Below the pieces are notes generated by a model, which searched no databases, was not told the DNA's origin, and worked only from the letters and a program-made list of their open reading frames with translations. Below, piece by piece: positions 1-8,420 of a stretch of DNA of 64,000 nucleotides (its first letter is position 1; each line of letters starts with the position of its first letter). The translations under genes and the position numbers were made by a program. The stretch comes from Bacillota bacterium (lineage in GTDB: Bacteria > Bacillota > Clostridia > Acetivibrionales > DTU013): NCBI GenBank assembly GCA_023412915.1, contig JAEZRE010000014.1, forward strand, positions 124,001 through 188,000, read 5' to 3'.

Positions 1-688
1 CGCCGATCATCGCGCCTATCACGCTGTCCGGCTTGGTTACGAAGGACCTCGAATAAAGAATGTGAGGGCATATCGGTGTGATGAGCATAAGATCTGTATC
101 CGGCTCCACTATGGGACCGCCGGCGGACAGAGAGTATGCTGTCGAACCGGTTGGGCTCGCAATGATAAGTCCGTCGCCCGGAAACGAATCGACAAATACA
201 TCATTTATATATGCTTTGACATGTAAAATCCGTGAAACCGCTCCCCTGGCTATAACAACATCGTTCAGGGCAATATCCCTTTCCGGTTCACTATTTCTGC
301 GGTATATTGCCGTGTCAAGCATCATTCTTTTCTCAACCTCATACATGCCCGCAAAGAGCTGTTCTATCGCATGATCTATCTCATTTCTGTCTACTTCCGT
401 CAAAAATCCAAGGTTGCCGAGGTTTATCCCAAGTATCGGTATGCCTTTCGAATAAAGCCTTCTGGCGGCTTTCAGGAAGGTTCCGTCTCCTCCGAGGCAC
501 ACGATGATCTCACTGTTACCGACAACGCCGTCTTCGTCCCCGCACGGCAGGCCGACGCCGGCTTTTTCCGCAAGGGTATCGGACATCAATGCGCTTCCGC
601 CTCGTTTAATTATGCTATCGGCGAGCTGCCTGGTATATGCAAATTCCGTATCACGATCAGCGTTTGTAATAATACCGATCTTTTTCAT
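1..688 (-). CDS. nadK: NAD kinase (partial, C-terminus outside window)
   Basis: Phosphorylates NAD to NADP with ATP in the cytoplasm. The visible 229 codons start at ATG 688 (MKKIGIITNADRDTEF) and contain the diagnostic GGDGT nucleotide-binding motif (about residues 68-72), the NLG.LGFL segment that follows it, and the ASPTGSTAYSLSAGGPIV block (about residues 175-192) that binds NAD and forms the active site. The gene runs off the left edge, so roughly the last 50-60 residues expected for the family are missing only because of the window limit. It is the last visible gene of the dxs-tlyA-nadK run; 74 bp separate it from tlyA. Confidence 0.95.
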   Translation of the reverse strand, partial: MKKIGIITNADRDTEFAYTRQLADSIIKRGGSALMSDTLAEKAGVGLPCGDEDGVVGNSEIIVCLGGDGTFLKAARRLYSKGIPILGINLGNLGFLTEVDRNEIDHAIEQLFAGMYEVEKRMMLDTAIYRRNSEPERDIALNDVVIARGAVSRILHVKAYINDVFVDSFPGDGLIIASPTGSTAYSLSAGGPIVEPDTDLMLITPICPHILYSRSFVTKPDSVIGAMIG

Positions 689-762
689 CAGCACCTCAGC
701 TTTTAAAGCCTGCTTTTTATTTTACATTATATCGTATAATAATACAGAAGACAATTTTTTAG

Positions 763-1572
763 TTATAGTTCCTCATGCGATTGGTTTACTGTATTGTCGA
801 TTTCAGGCAATATTTCCCCGATTGCCATCGCACCCGCTCCAAGAGCAAGGTAGCACAGATATTCTATGTTACCCTCCGGTCCCTTGATCGGTGAAAAAGT
901 TATGCCCTTTACGCCAAAACCGATCTCCAAAGCAAAAGCTACTATTTTTTCCACCACCTGGCGATGGACCTCCAAGTCCCTCACCACTCCGTGTTTGCCC
1001 ACTTTATCACGGCCTGCTTCGAACTGCGGCTTTATCAGGCAAAGCACCTCTCCGGCAGCCTGGTTCAATAATTGTTTAACCGCAGGCAGAACTATTTTAA
1101 GCGAAATGAATGAAACGTCTATAGAGGCGAAATCGACAGCCATACCGATATCTTCAGGTTTTACATAACGGATGTTGGTCCTTTCAAGATTCAGAACACG
1201 CTCGTCGTTCCTGAGTTGCCAAGCCAGCTGTCCGTAGCCTACGTCTATAGCGACGACCTTCTCGGCCCCGTTCTGAAGCATGCAGTCGGTGAAACCTCCT
1301 GTGGAAGCCCCGACGTCCATCGCTTTTTTACCCTTCAGATCTATTCCGAAGTAACGGATAGCCTTATCCAGTTTCAAGCCGCCCCGGCTGACGAAGGGAT
1401 TCGGATTTTTTTTGACTTCAACTTCAGAATTCGCAGGATAGCTGCTCCCCGGCTTGTCCGCGCGTTCGCCGTTGACATAGACCAACCCGGCCATGACTGA
1501 GGCCTTCGCCCTCTCGCGGCTTTCGAACAAACCCTTTTGCACCAGCAGTGTATCAAGCCTTTCCTTTTCCAA
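763..1572 (-). CDS. tlyA: TlyA family rRNA 2'-O-methyltransferase / hemolysin A-like
   Basis: S4-domain RNA methyltransferase of the TlyA/FtsJ family. In mycobacteria TlyA methylates 16S C1409 and 23S C1920; the 'hemolysin' name is historical. The 269-residue protein has an N-terminal S4 RNA-binding domain (residues 4-60) and a Rossmann methyltransferase core with the SAM motif DVGASTGGFT (86-95) and a DVSFISLK strand further on. The start is a TTG at 1572 placed 7 nt after a perfect GGAGG; no better start lies nearby. It sits between dxs and nadK, the usual clostridial order. Its upstream gap of 323 bp is full of inverted repeats, so it may have its own promoter or a processed leader there. 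Confidence 0.93.
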   Translation of the reverse strand: MEKERLDTLLVQKGLFESRERAKASVMAGLVYVNGERADKPGSSYPANSEVEVKKNPNPFVSRGGLKLDKAIRYFGIDLKGKKAMDVGASTGGFTDCMLQNGAEKVVAIDVGYGQLAWQLRNDERVLNLERTNIRYVKPEDIGMAVDFASIDVSFISLKIVLPAVKQLLNQAAGEVLCLIKPQFEAGRDKVGKHGVVRDLEVHRQVVEKIVAFALEIGFGVKGITFSPIKGPEGNIEYLCYLALGAGAMAIGEILPEIDNTVNQSHEEL

Positions 1573-1895
1573 GCTGTTACCTCCGAATAAAACTAACGAT
1601 TATTATTTGTAACCCATCAGTTACCAATACCTGCTGCGCAGGTTTGACGTCGTACAATATACAGTCAAAACCTGCCGCGCAGGTTGATTTCTATTGCGGA
1701 GTTTACGTTCCTAGAGCATATAAATTCGGCTGTGCGGAAAATTTAACTCGCTCCGCGCTGCTCCGCTCAAACAGAAATTTTCCCTTACCAATGCCTCATT
1801 AATATGCTCTACGTCACGAAACTCATGCAATACCAATCGACCTGCGCGGCAGGCTGCTTTACTTACACAATTAGTCAGATACTCAGGTTTTAAGC
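1573..1895. repeat. Intergenic cluster of inverted repeats between dxs and tlyA
   Basis: No gene is supported in these 323 bp. Three related GC-rich palindromes (cores near 1640-1652, 1671-1687 and 1839-1854, all variants of CCTGCNGCGCAGG) flank a roughly 110-bp stem-loop. Its outer arms, GAGCATAT 1714-1721 and ATATGCTC 1802-1809, extend imperfectly outward. An inner perfect 9-bp stem (1736-1744 with 1775-1783) encloses a GC-rich loop with repeated CTCCGC. Because the block is symmetrical, the transcribed strand is unclear; transcription from dxs into tlyA would read it on the minus strand. It may be a dispersed intergenic repeat family; I cannot assign it to a named one. Confidence 0.6.
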
Positions 1896-3782
1896 CTATT
1901 TATTCTTCATCATTTTTATAATGCCGCGGCTGATGGATTCCGCATCGAGCCCGTATTTTTCAAAAATCTTGTCCCGCGGTCCGTGAGTTATAGGAACATC
2001 GGGAAAACCGAAGATACTTGTTTTAGTTCTGTATCCATTCCTGTTTAACAGCTCTAGGACAGCGCTTCCGAAGCCTCCTGTTATGCAGTTATCCTCTATT
2101 GTCGCAACCATATGCGTTTTTGCGGCGCTTTCCAGTATCAGCCTTGCGTCGAGCGGCTTTACAAACCTGGCATTGATAACGTCGGCGTGAATGCTTTTTT
2201 CCGCAAGCAGCTCCGAAACACGCAGCGCCGTTTCGACCATTTTACCGACTGCCAGTATCGTTACGTCATCGCCGTTTTGCAGCTTCAGGCCCTTTCCGCA
2301 CTGTATCGGGGCTGCAGGCACCAGTCTTACCTTCCCCGCGCCCCTGGGGTAACGTACAGCTATCGGCCCGTCATGCGTTGTAACCGCATAGTCCAGCATG
2401 CGCTCGAATTCCAGGTAATCGCAGGGTGCACAAATCGTCAAATTGGGTATGTGCTCCAGGTACGACAGATCATATACGCCCTGGTGCGTCTCACCGTCAT
2501 CGCCGACCAGGCCTGCCCTGTCTATGGCAAAAACGACATGGAGGTCCTGCAGCGCAACATCATGTATTATCTGATCATATGAACGTTGAAGGAAGGTTGA
2601 ATAGATTGCCACAACAGGCTTGATGCCGCCCTTTGCCAGCCCGGCTGCAAACGTTACGGCATGCTGCTCAGCGATACCCACGTCAAAGAATCGCTCCGGA
2701 TATTTTTTAGCAAAGCCTTCAAGTCCTGTACCGAGAGGCATTGCAGCGGTTATTGCAACGAGTCTGGGCTCGGCGGCCGCAAGATTGACCATTTTTTCCC
2801 CGAATATATCGGAATAGGACGGCCCGTTATTAGTCTTTAACTCGCCCGTCTCGATTTCAAACGGATTTATCCCGTGGAACTGCTGCGGCTTGTTTTCAGC
2901 AAACCTGTAGCCCTTGCCTTTTTGCGTCAATACATGAATAAGTACGGGACCTTTGAGCTTTTTTGCGCTGGATAGCACATTTGTCAGTTCATCTATGTCA
3001 TGCCCGTCGATCGGCCCGAGATATTTCAAACCCAGTTCCTCGAAAAACATTCCGGGGATTAGCATATACTTTATCGAGCCCTTTGCCCTGTTCAATGCGC
3101 GCGCGGCGCTGTTGCCTATGGCGGGCAGCCTCTTCAGCAGTGAGTCGATGTCTTCCTTCGCTTTTGAATAGATGGGCTGCGTCCTTATTTTGCTGAGATA
3201 ACGCGAAAGACCGCCTACATTCTTGCTTATCGACATGCCGTTATCGTTGAGAATGATTATCATGTTGTTGCGGGAACGCCCGGCGTCATTGAGCGCTTCG
3301 AACGCCATTCCGCCCGTCATCGCGCCGTCGCCTGTGACTGCTACGACGGAATAGTTGTCTCCGAGTATATCGCGCGCCTTGGCGAGCCCGAGCGCGGCGG
3401 ATATGGATGTGCTGCTGTGACCTGTATTGAAGCTGTCGCTATCGCTTTCACTGCTTTTAGGAAAGCCGGAAAGGCCGTCGATCTGGCGAAGCGTGTCAAA
3501 CCGGTCCCTTCGGCCTGTTATTATTTTATGTACATAGGATTGGTGACCGACATCCCACACTATTTTGTCCTTCGGGGTGCTGAATACCTTATGCAGCGCC
3601 AGTGTAAGCTCGACCACGCCAAGATTCGATGCCAGATGTCCACCCGTTTCCGAAACCTTCTCTATAAGGAACTGCCTGATCTCGTCGGTAAGAATCATCA
3701 ATTGTTCTGAATTCAGTTTTTTAACGTCGTCCGAATCATTTATCCGATAAAGTACGCTTTCATCTTCACTTTTTTCTATCAT
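1896..3782 (-). CDS. dxs: 1-deoxy-D-xylulose-5-phosphate synthase
   Basis: Thiamine-diphosphate enzyme that condenses pyruvate and glyceraldehyde 3-phosphate, the first step of the MEP isoprenoid pathway. The 628 residues match the family length. Visible are the conserved His80 in the DVGHQ segment, the ThDP/Mg motif GDG (151-153) with the downstream Asn181 (ILNDNGMS), and the transketolase-like central motif DDGETHQGVYD that precedes the C-terminal domain. The start overlaps the 3' end of oapA by 17 bp, so the two are translationally linked. Prenyl synthase ispA, an enzyme of the same pathway, lies just upstream, separated only by the OLE RNA gene and oapA. Confidence 0.97.
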   Translation of the reverse strand: MIEKSEDESVLYRINDSDDVKKLNSEQLMILTDEIRQFLIEKVSETGGHLASNLGVVELTLALHKVFSTPKDKIVWDVGHQSYVHKIITGRRDRFDTLRQIDGLSGFPKSSESDSDSFNTGHSSTSISAALGLAKARDILGDNYSVVAVTGDGAMTGGMAFEALNDAGRSRNNMIIILNDNGMSISKNVGGLSRYLSKIRTQPIYSKAKEDIDSLLKRLPAIGNSAARALNRAKGSIKYMLIPGMFFEELGLKYLGPIDGHDIDELTNVLSSAKKLKGPVLIHVLTQKGKGYRFAENKPQQFHGINPFEIETGELKTNNGPSYSDIFGEKMVNLAAAEPRLVAITAAMPLGTGLEGFAKKYPERFFDVGIAEQHAVTFAAGLAKGGIKPVVAIYSTFLQRSYDQIIHDVALQDLHVVFAIDRAGLVGDDGETHQGVYDLSYLEHIPNLTICAPCDYLEFERMLDYAVTTHDGPIAVRYPRGAGKVRLVPAAPIQCGKGLKLQNGDDVTILAVGKMVETALRVSELLAEKSIHADVINARFVKPLDARLILESAAKTHMVATIEDNCITGGFGSAVLELLNRNGYRTKTSIFGFPDVPITHGPRDKIFEKYGLDAESISRGIIKMMKNK

Positions 3783-4407
3783 TTTTAGTTTTCCTTTTTT
3801 TAGTGAAAAACAAAATTTTGTCTAAAACGAATTTGATTATCACACTTACCTTATATATTATATAGTTGCTGTTACGCAGTGCAATCGTTTTACCAAGGGC
3901 TTTCCCGCCGACCGTCAAAGCTGTAATCAACCCTGTAATCACAAGCTCCGCGATTGTGATAGTTTCCTGTTCGCCTATTATCCTGATTATGATGTAGGCG
4001 CCTGCGGCGCCGCTTATAATGCCGCATATATCGCCTACGACGTCGTTGCAAACATTCGATACCTTGTCGGCATTGCGGATAAGCCTTATGGACTGCTTCG
4101 CACCATAAAGCTTCCTGGAAGCCATGGCATGGAACGGGGCCTCCTCAGCCGCCGTAACAGCCGTTCCTATGATATCGAACAGGATATTTACGAGAATTAT
4201 AAATAATATTACCAAAAATGCCGTAAGTATATCCGATTCTTTGAGAATATCGGATGATGCGATCGTAAGTATGGCAGATATAAAAAAGGATGAAACGGTA
4301 ACAGCCAGTATCCAGATTATATCGTTCTTTCTAGCAGCGCCCACAGCGGTCTTTTCACGGAACTTTACCTTCTTTTCATCCGCCGGATGCCTGAAATTGT
4401 CGTCCAC
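3766..4407 (-). CDS. oapA: OLE-associated membrane protein A (OapA-like)
   Basis: Predicted 213-residue membrane protein. The start is GTG 4407, 9 nt after a perfect GGAGG (4417-4421); the open frame extends 17 codons further up to an ATG, but that has no ribosome site and would run into the RNA gene. It has about four hydrophobic segments (roughly 30-50, 60-85, 123-145, 152-165), a charged middle (AEEAPFHAMASRK, 87-99) recalling DUF21/CorC-type membrane domains, a DxxxD motif (DVVGD, 122-126) and a very basic tail. OapA of Halalkalibacterium halodurans is a protein of this kind, encoded directly after OLE RNA and bound to it at the membrane. The assignment rests on position, size and motif; I could not run an alignment. 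Confidence 0.82.
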   Translation of the reverse strand: MDDNFRHPADEKKVKFREKTAVGAARKNDIIWILAVTVSSFFISAILTIASSDILKESDILTAFLVILFIILVNILFDIIGTAVTAAEEAPFHAMASRKLYGAKQSIRLIRNADKVSNVCNDVVGDICGIISGAAGAYIIIRIIGEQETITIAELVITGLITALTVGGKALGKTIALRNSNYIIYKVSVIIKFVLDKILFFTKKRKTKNDRKK

Positions 4408-4469
4408 CGACTGAAACCTCCATATCAGCAATAAAGGACGTATCCGTATCGGATGCATCCCAGGTTAAT

Positions 4470-5106
4470 AAGTAAAACCAGGTGGCAATATGTTGAGTAA
4501 ATTTTGCGGCTTAGGTCAGGCAGGATTTCCCCCGTAAATACCGATCTGTCGCCAAACCGGCGGTTTCCCTTCAAATCCACGGCCGCCGCGTTACCGCCGA
4601 CGGGGCCTGATTACCACTTAGTCCACACTGCAATCCCCAACATATTTCATTTGGAACAGCCTAGGGGTTTTCCCCGGCAGTCTGTCCGTTTCCTAGCCTC
4701 TTTTGCAAATAGGGTTTCAAATAGCGATAATGCGCTCATACCGGCCAGTAATCCTGCATCTGATCCATTATCCACCGTATTCACTCAAGGCAGGCTACGC
4801 TGTTCGCAGCATCTAATGATACCGCATAACAGGTTTAATCCCTGATCGTAGTTGATGTCTAGCCTCAATACCCCTTTCGGGTTATCAAAAGCTCCTTTCT
4901 TCCACAAGTCAGGGTCTCCACGGTAAAGGGGTCAACGCCTGCATGCCATTGCAGATCGCCCCTGAACCTTAACTCCCAGCACCGACCCACCACTGGGCGT
5001 AGCAAGCCGGCACAAGGAACTTCATCGATATGCCCTTTAACGGATTTTTAGGCCCGTCCTGAGAAACGCCAGTACTGACTAGAATACTGCGCCACCTTGA
5101 TTTTGG
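4470..5106 (-). ncRNA. ole: OLE RNA (ornate, large, extremophilic RNA)
   Basis: About 635 bp between ispA and oapA have no credible protein but look like a structured RNA: many short GC-rich complementary blocks and long-range closure. GGUGGC near the 5' end (5096-5091) can pair with GCCACC near the 3' end (4486-4481). A TATAAT -10 box (5118-5113) lies just upstream and would start transcription near 5105. OLE RNAs are about 610 nt, occur in Clostridia and alkaliphilic Bacilli, and sit in isoprenoid/exonuclease VII operons directly before oapA, exactly as here. The complex is membrane-associated and linked to stress tolerance and Mg2+ balance. Ends are approximate. Calling it OLE rests on context, length and end pairing, not on a covariance-model match. 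Confidence 0.85.
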
Positions 5107-5112
5107 ATTTTA

Positions 5113-5141
5113 ATTATAACATATTTCAAGGGACCGATAAA
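5113..5141 (-). promoter_or_regulatory. Candidate sigma-A promoter of the OLE RNA gene
   Basis: Reading the minus strand, a consensus TATAAT (5118-5113) is preceded 17 nt upstream by TTTATC (5141-5136), a weak -35. The expected start site, about 5105, coincides with the 5' arm of the predicted closing helix. This suggests the RNA can be made independently of the upstream ispA transcript. Confidence 0.55.
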
Positions 5142-5264
5142 GAATAACTATCGTTCCATTTATGTATCAAAGCTGCCGGAAAGATAATTTACGACACGTT
5201 ATCGTCCTTATGCTTATCTATAATGCATTTACATTGTCCATGCGCATGATTTGACCTAAGTTCA

Positions 5265-6155
5265 TCAATGATCGCGGTCCCTGATGAACGCGGCCAGCTC
5301 CCTGAGAAAGCCGGCTTTATCACCGAAGCCTTCCAAAGCGCCGAGCGCGGTATCTATCGTTTTATCAAGCATTGCCTGCGCATTTTCGATACCGTAAAGA
5401 GTGACATAGGTGGATTTTCCCGACGCTGCATCGCTTCCTGCCGCTTTGCCCATCTGTTCGGGATCGCCCTTGACGTCCATTATATCGTCCTTGATCTGGA
5501 AAGCGAGTCCGATACTCTCCGCATAACTGTCGAGCTTTTCGAAAACCTTCTCAGAAGCGCCGCACAAAACCGCGCTTGCAGTCACCGGAGCCTTTATCAG
5601 CGCGCCCGTCTTGCACCTGTGCATATATTCCAACGTTTCCTTGTCGATATTTTTTTCTTCCGATTCCATATCGACGACCTGACCGCGTATCATTCCGTCG
5701 GCGCCTGCAGCCTTTGCAACTATCTGCATCGCTCTTAATCCAGCGTCCCTGTTCCTGCCGTCTGAAAGAGAAGCGTCAAGCATCAGCTCAAATGCGCCGT
5801 TCAGCAGCGCATCTCCCGCCAGTATGGCCATTGCTTCCCCGAATACCTTGTGATTTGTCGGTACGCCTCTTCTGTAATCGTCGTTGTCCATTGCGGGCAA
5901 ATCGTCATGAATCAGGGAATAAGTATGTATCATTTCGATCGCGCATGCATACGGAAGTATTTCATTCCTGTTACCGTCCAGCAGCTCGCATACGGCAAGC
6001 GCCAGAACCGGCCTCAGTCTTTTTCCGCCAGCCATCAGACTGTATTTCATTGCATTGTAAATATTCGAGCCGGCGCCTTCCTTTATGGAAAGAAATTCGT
6101 CAAGAGCATCGTTTACAAGCTGTGTCCATTTGTCCAAACAAGCGTCGAAATCCAT
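5265..6155 (-). CDS. ispA: Polyprenyl (farnesyl/geranyl) diphosphate synthase
   Basis: Short-chain trans-prenyl synthase that extends DMAPP with IPP to farnesyl (or geranylgeranyl) diphosphate. The 296-residue protein has the first aspartate-rich motif in LIHDDLPAMDNDDYRRG (about residues 82-98), the GGKRLRP substrate loop (about 46-52) and the second Asp-rich motif FQIKDDIMD (about 222-230). ATG 6155 is chosen because a GTG at 6164 would sit only 2 nt after the AGGA. The gene closely follows xseB (stop 6161-6163) in the xseA-xseB-ispA operon and precedes the OLE RNA gene by about 150 bp. Confidence 0.95.
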   Translation of the reverse strand: MDFDACLDKWTQLVNDALDEFLSIKEGAGSNIYNAMKYSLMAGGKRLRPVLALAVCELLDGNRNEILPYACAIEMIHTYSLIHDDLPAMDNDDYRRGVPTNHKVFGEAMAILAGDALLNGAFELMLDASLSDGRNRDAGLRAMQIVAKAAGADGMIRGQVVDMESEEKNIDKETLEYMHRCKTGALIKAPVTASAVLCGASEKVFEKLDSYAESIGLAFQIKDDIMDVKGDPEQMGKAAGSDAASGKSTYVTLYGIENAQAMLDKTIDTALGALEGFGDKAGFLRELAAFIRDRDH

Positions 6156-6160
6156 ATATA

Positions 6161-6394
6161 TCACTGTCCTAAAGCGGGCATCTCCTTTTCCACTATTCCG
6201 TTTTCGCCTTCTATCAGCATCGTAATGCTGCGCTCCGCCTCATCAAGCTTTTTGTTGCAGAACTTCGTGAGTTCGACGCCCCGCTGGAAGCAGTTGATCG
6301 AATCCTCAAGGGTAAGCTCGCCCTTTTCAAGCCTTTTTACTATCTCTTCGAGCTCCGCGATTGCCTGTTCGAAACTGGCACCTTTTTCACTCAT
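6161..6394 (-). CDS. xseB: Exodeoxyribonuclease VII small subunit
   Basis: Small subunit of the ATP-independent single-strand-specific exonuclease VII; several copies bind one XseA. The 77 residues have the family pattern: SFEQAIAELEEIVKRLEKGE at about 8-27, then LEDSINCFQRGVEL and a helical C-terminus ending at a CNKKLDEAE stretch. The start ATG overlaps the xseA stop (TAATG), so translation is coupled, as usual for this pair. Confidence 0.95.
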   Translation of the reverse strand: MSEKGASFEQAIAELEEIVKRLEKGELTLEDSINCFQRGVELTKFCNKKLDEAERSITMLIEGENGIVEKEMPALGQ

Positions 6395-7713
6395 TACTTT
6401 TCCCCCTCCGGGTTTCCCAGCATATCTTCTATTTTTACCTGCACGCCCGGCTCCTTGTCTATTGCACCAGGATCGCCTGTTTCGGCTGCAGTTTTAACAT
6501 GCGGCTTTTCGTTTATCTCCTCTACACGGCAGCGCAGTGTGCCGTCCGTGATGAAAACCCTGAGACTGTCGCCGGTATTTACCGCATGAACGGATTTTAC
6601 CAGAGTATCGTCTTTTTCAGCTCGTATTATACCATAGCCCCTTGCCAGCGAATTCAGCGGACTCAGTGAATCCAGCTTTGCCGCCAGCAGCGAGAGTCTG
6701 TTCCTGTATTGCCCGCTCAATACGGAAAGCGCCTTTTGCATGTAACGCTTCTGCACGTCGAGCAGCATGCGCTCCTGATATATCTTATTGTAGGGCTGTC
6801 TGAACGCGACGCTTTCTCCCAGCCTTTTCAGCGTTAGCCTTTCCATCGCGGTCTTTTTTACAATTGCATTTCTAAGGCGCATTTTAAGACTGTCCAGCCT
6901 GTTCTCCACCACCGATCTTTCAGGCATCACCAGTTCTGCGGCGGCGGAAGGTGTAGACGCCCTGACATCGGCCACAAAATCCGATATTGTAAAGTCTGTT
7001 TCATGTCCGACAGCCGAAATTACCGGTATGCGGGATTCGTATATGCTCCTTGCCACAATCTCCTCGTTGAAGGCCCAGAGCTCCTCAAGCGAACCTCCGC
7101 CTCTTGCGACGATGATAACGTCGACATTGCCAAGTTCGTTGAATCTGCGAACCGCCCCGGCTATCTGTCCTGCAGCCGCCTCGCCCTGCACCTGTACGGG
7201 GTAAACCTTTATATTCACATTGTAGAATCTTCTGCTGAGAATATTGATGATATCGCGTACTACGGCTCCCGTCGAGGAGGTTACAACACCGATAGACCCT
7301 GGCAGATACGGGAGTTTTCGTTTTCTTGCCTCATTGAAGAAGCCTTCGGCGCTCAGCTTTTGCTTCAATTTCTCGAAGGCTACGTACAGCGCGCCGACGC
7401 CGTCGGGCTGAATTTCTTCGGCATACAGCTGATATTGTCCGTCGCGCTCGAATACCGAAATATACCCGCGGATCAGGACCTTCATACCATCCTCGGGTTC
7501 GAACACCAGAGTGGCCGCATGCGAACGGAACATAACGCATTTCAGAACGGATTTTTCATCTTTGATGGTAAAATAAAAATGACCTGAATAGTGGCTTTTA
7601 AAATTGGATATCTCACCCTTCACCCAGATGCCCGAGAGAATGAGATCCCTTGAAATCAGATCTTTGATATATTTATTCAGTTCCGAGACCGTTAAAACGT
7701 TTTTTGTTGGCAT
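6394..7713 (-). CDS. xseA: Exodeoxyribonuclease VII large subunit
   Basis: Catalytic subunit of exonuclease VII, which digests single-stranded DNA in both directions during repair. The 439-residue protein has an N-terminal OB-fold (about 1-100, with GEISNFKSHYSGHFYFTIKD near 30), the catalytic domain with VVTSSTGAV, ARGGGSLEELWAFNEE (about 203-218) and the HETDFTISDFVADVRASTP segment (about 237-255), then a long coiled-coil region and a C-terminal RGYGI motif. The last 35 residues are acidic and variable. It lies 5 bp after nusB and overlaps xseB by 1 bp. Confidence 0.97.
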   Translation of the reverse strand: MPTKNVLTVSELNKYIKDLISRDLILSGIWVKGEISNFKSHYSGHFYFTIKDEKSVLKCVMFRSHAATLVFEPEDGMKVLIRGYISVFERDGQYQLYAEEIQPDGVGALYVAFEKLKQKLSAEGFFNEARKRKLPYLPGSIGVVTSSTGAVVRDIINILSRRFYNVNIKVYPVQVQGEAAAGQIAGAVRRFNELGNVDVIIVARGGGSLEELWAFNEEIVARSIYESRIPVISAVGHETDFTISDFVADVRASTPSAAAELVMPERSVVENRLDSLKMRLRNAIVKKTAMERLTLKRLGESVAFRQPYNKIYQERMLLDVQKRYMQKALSVLSGQYRNRLSLLAAKLDSLSPLNSLARGYGIIRAEKDDTLVKSVHAVNTGDSLRVFITDGTLRCRVEEINEKPHVKTAAETGDPGAIDKEPGVQVKIEDMLGNPEGEK

Positions 7714-7718
7714 AGTGT

Positions 7719-8147
7719 TCAGATGCCGCCTGACTGCTCGCCTGCAGGAGCATTTTTATCGGGTATGTTACTTAATATCCCGTTTACAAAAGAACCTGCG
7801 TCCTCATTGCTGTATTTTTTGGCAAGTTCGACCGCTTCGTTGACGGAAACACTGTACGGAATGTCGTCCCTGAAGCTGATCTCATATATGCTGAGCCGCA
7901 TTATCGACATGTCGACCTTCGAAATCCTTCCTATTTTCCAACCCTTGGAATGGGCTTCTATCATATTGTTTATAAAATCAAAATGGCTATAAACGCCATC
8001 AACCACGTCGCTTATATAAGCCCTGTCTTTTTCGGAGATTGTATTTTCCTCGAAGAACAGCTTCTTTTGAGCTTCCCTGTCGTCTTTCTGGAATTCCATC
8101 TGGTACAGGAGCTTCATCGCCAATTCCCTGGAGACTCTTCGTCCCAT
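7719..8147 (-). CDS. nusB: Transcription antitermination factor NusB
   Basis: All-helical RNA-binding protein that joins NusE (S10) on boxA for rRNA antitermination. The 142 residues begin MGRRVSRELAMKLLYQMEF, the classic NusB N-terminus (helix 1 with basic RNA-binding residues). The C-terminal VNEAVELAKKYSNEDAGSFV helix is strongly conserved in the family. It is followed 5 bp later by xseA and preceded by a small DUF2273 gene in the same direction, so it is probably one transcript from amaP to ispA. Confidence 0.96.
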   Translation of the reverse strand: MGRRVSRELAMKLLYQMEFQKDDREAQKKLFFEENTISEKDRAYISDVVDGVYSHFDFINNMIEAHSKGWKIGRISKVDMSIMRLSIYEISFRDDIPYSVSVNEAVELAKKYSNEDAGSFVNGILSNIPDKNAPAGEQSGGI

Positions 8148-8177
8148 GTGTTATCCTCCCGATTCGTCCCTTCCGCT

Positions 8178-8408
8178 TTACCTGTATGTGCCCGGCGGCA
8201 ATACCCTGTCAAGAAGGTTCTTTATGTAATCTTTATCATCGTGTATTCTTTTTCCAATATAATAACCTACGCCGGTCAATAATGCAATAAAAAGGACTCT
8301 CCAAAAACCGAGTATCAGTATCAAAACAGCGGCAATAAAGCCGATTGCCGCACCATTGATCGCACCGCGGTGTTCATTGTAGAATTCCAGGATTTTTTCA
8401 AGGCTCAT
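8178..8408 (-). CDS. DUF2273 family small membrane protein
   Basis: A 76-residue protein with one long hydrophobic hairpin (about residues 16-55: GAINGAAIGFIAAVLILILG and the segment after it) and a charged tail, matching the DUF2273 family. Such proteins are typically encoded next to amaP and asp23 and are thought to belong to the membrane anchor complex of Asp23. Its role is known only by association. It is spaced 12 bp from amaP and 30 bp from nusB, so it is co-transcribed. Confidence 0.85.
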   Translation of the reverse strand: MSLEKILEFYNEHRGAINGAAIGFIAAVLILILGFWRVLFIALLTGVGYYIGKRIHDDKDYIKNLLDRVLPPGTYR

Positions 8409-8420
8409 CGCTGATACCTC

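Noticed and set aside
4504..4845. Plus-strand open frame of 113 codons
   Set aside because: It lies antisense inside the OLE RNA gene, has no ribosome site and an unnatural composition.
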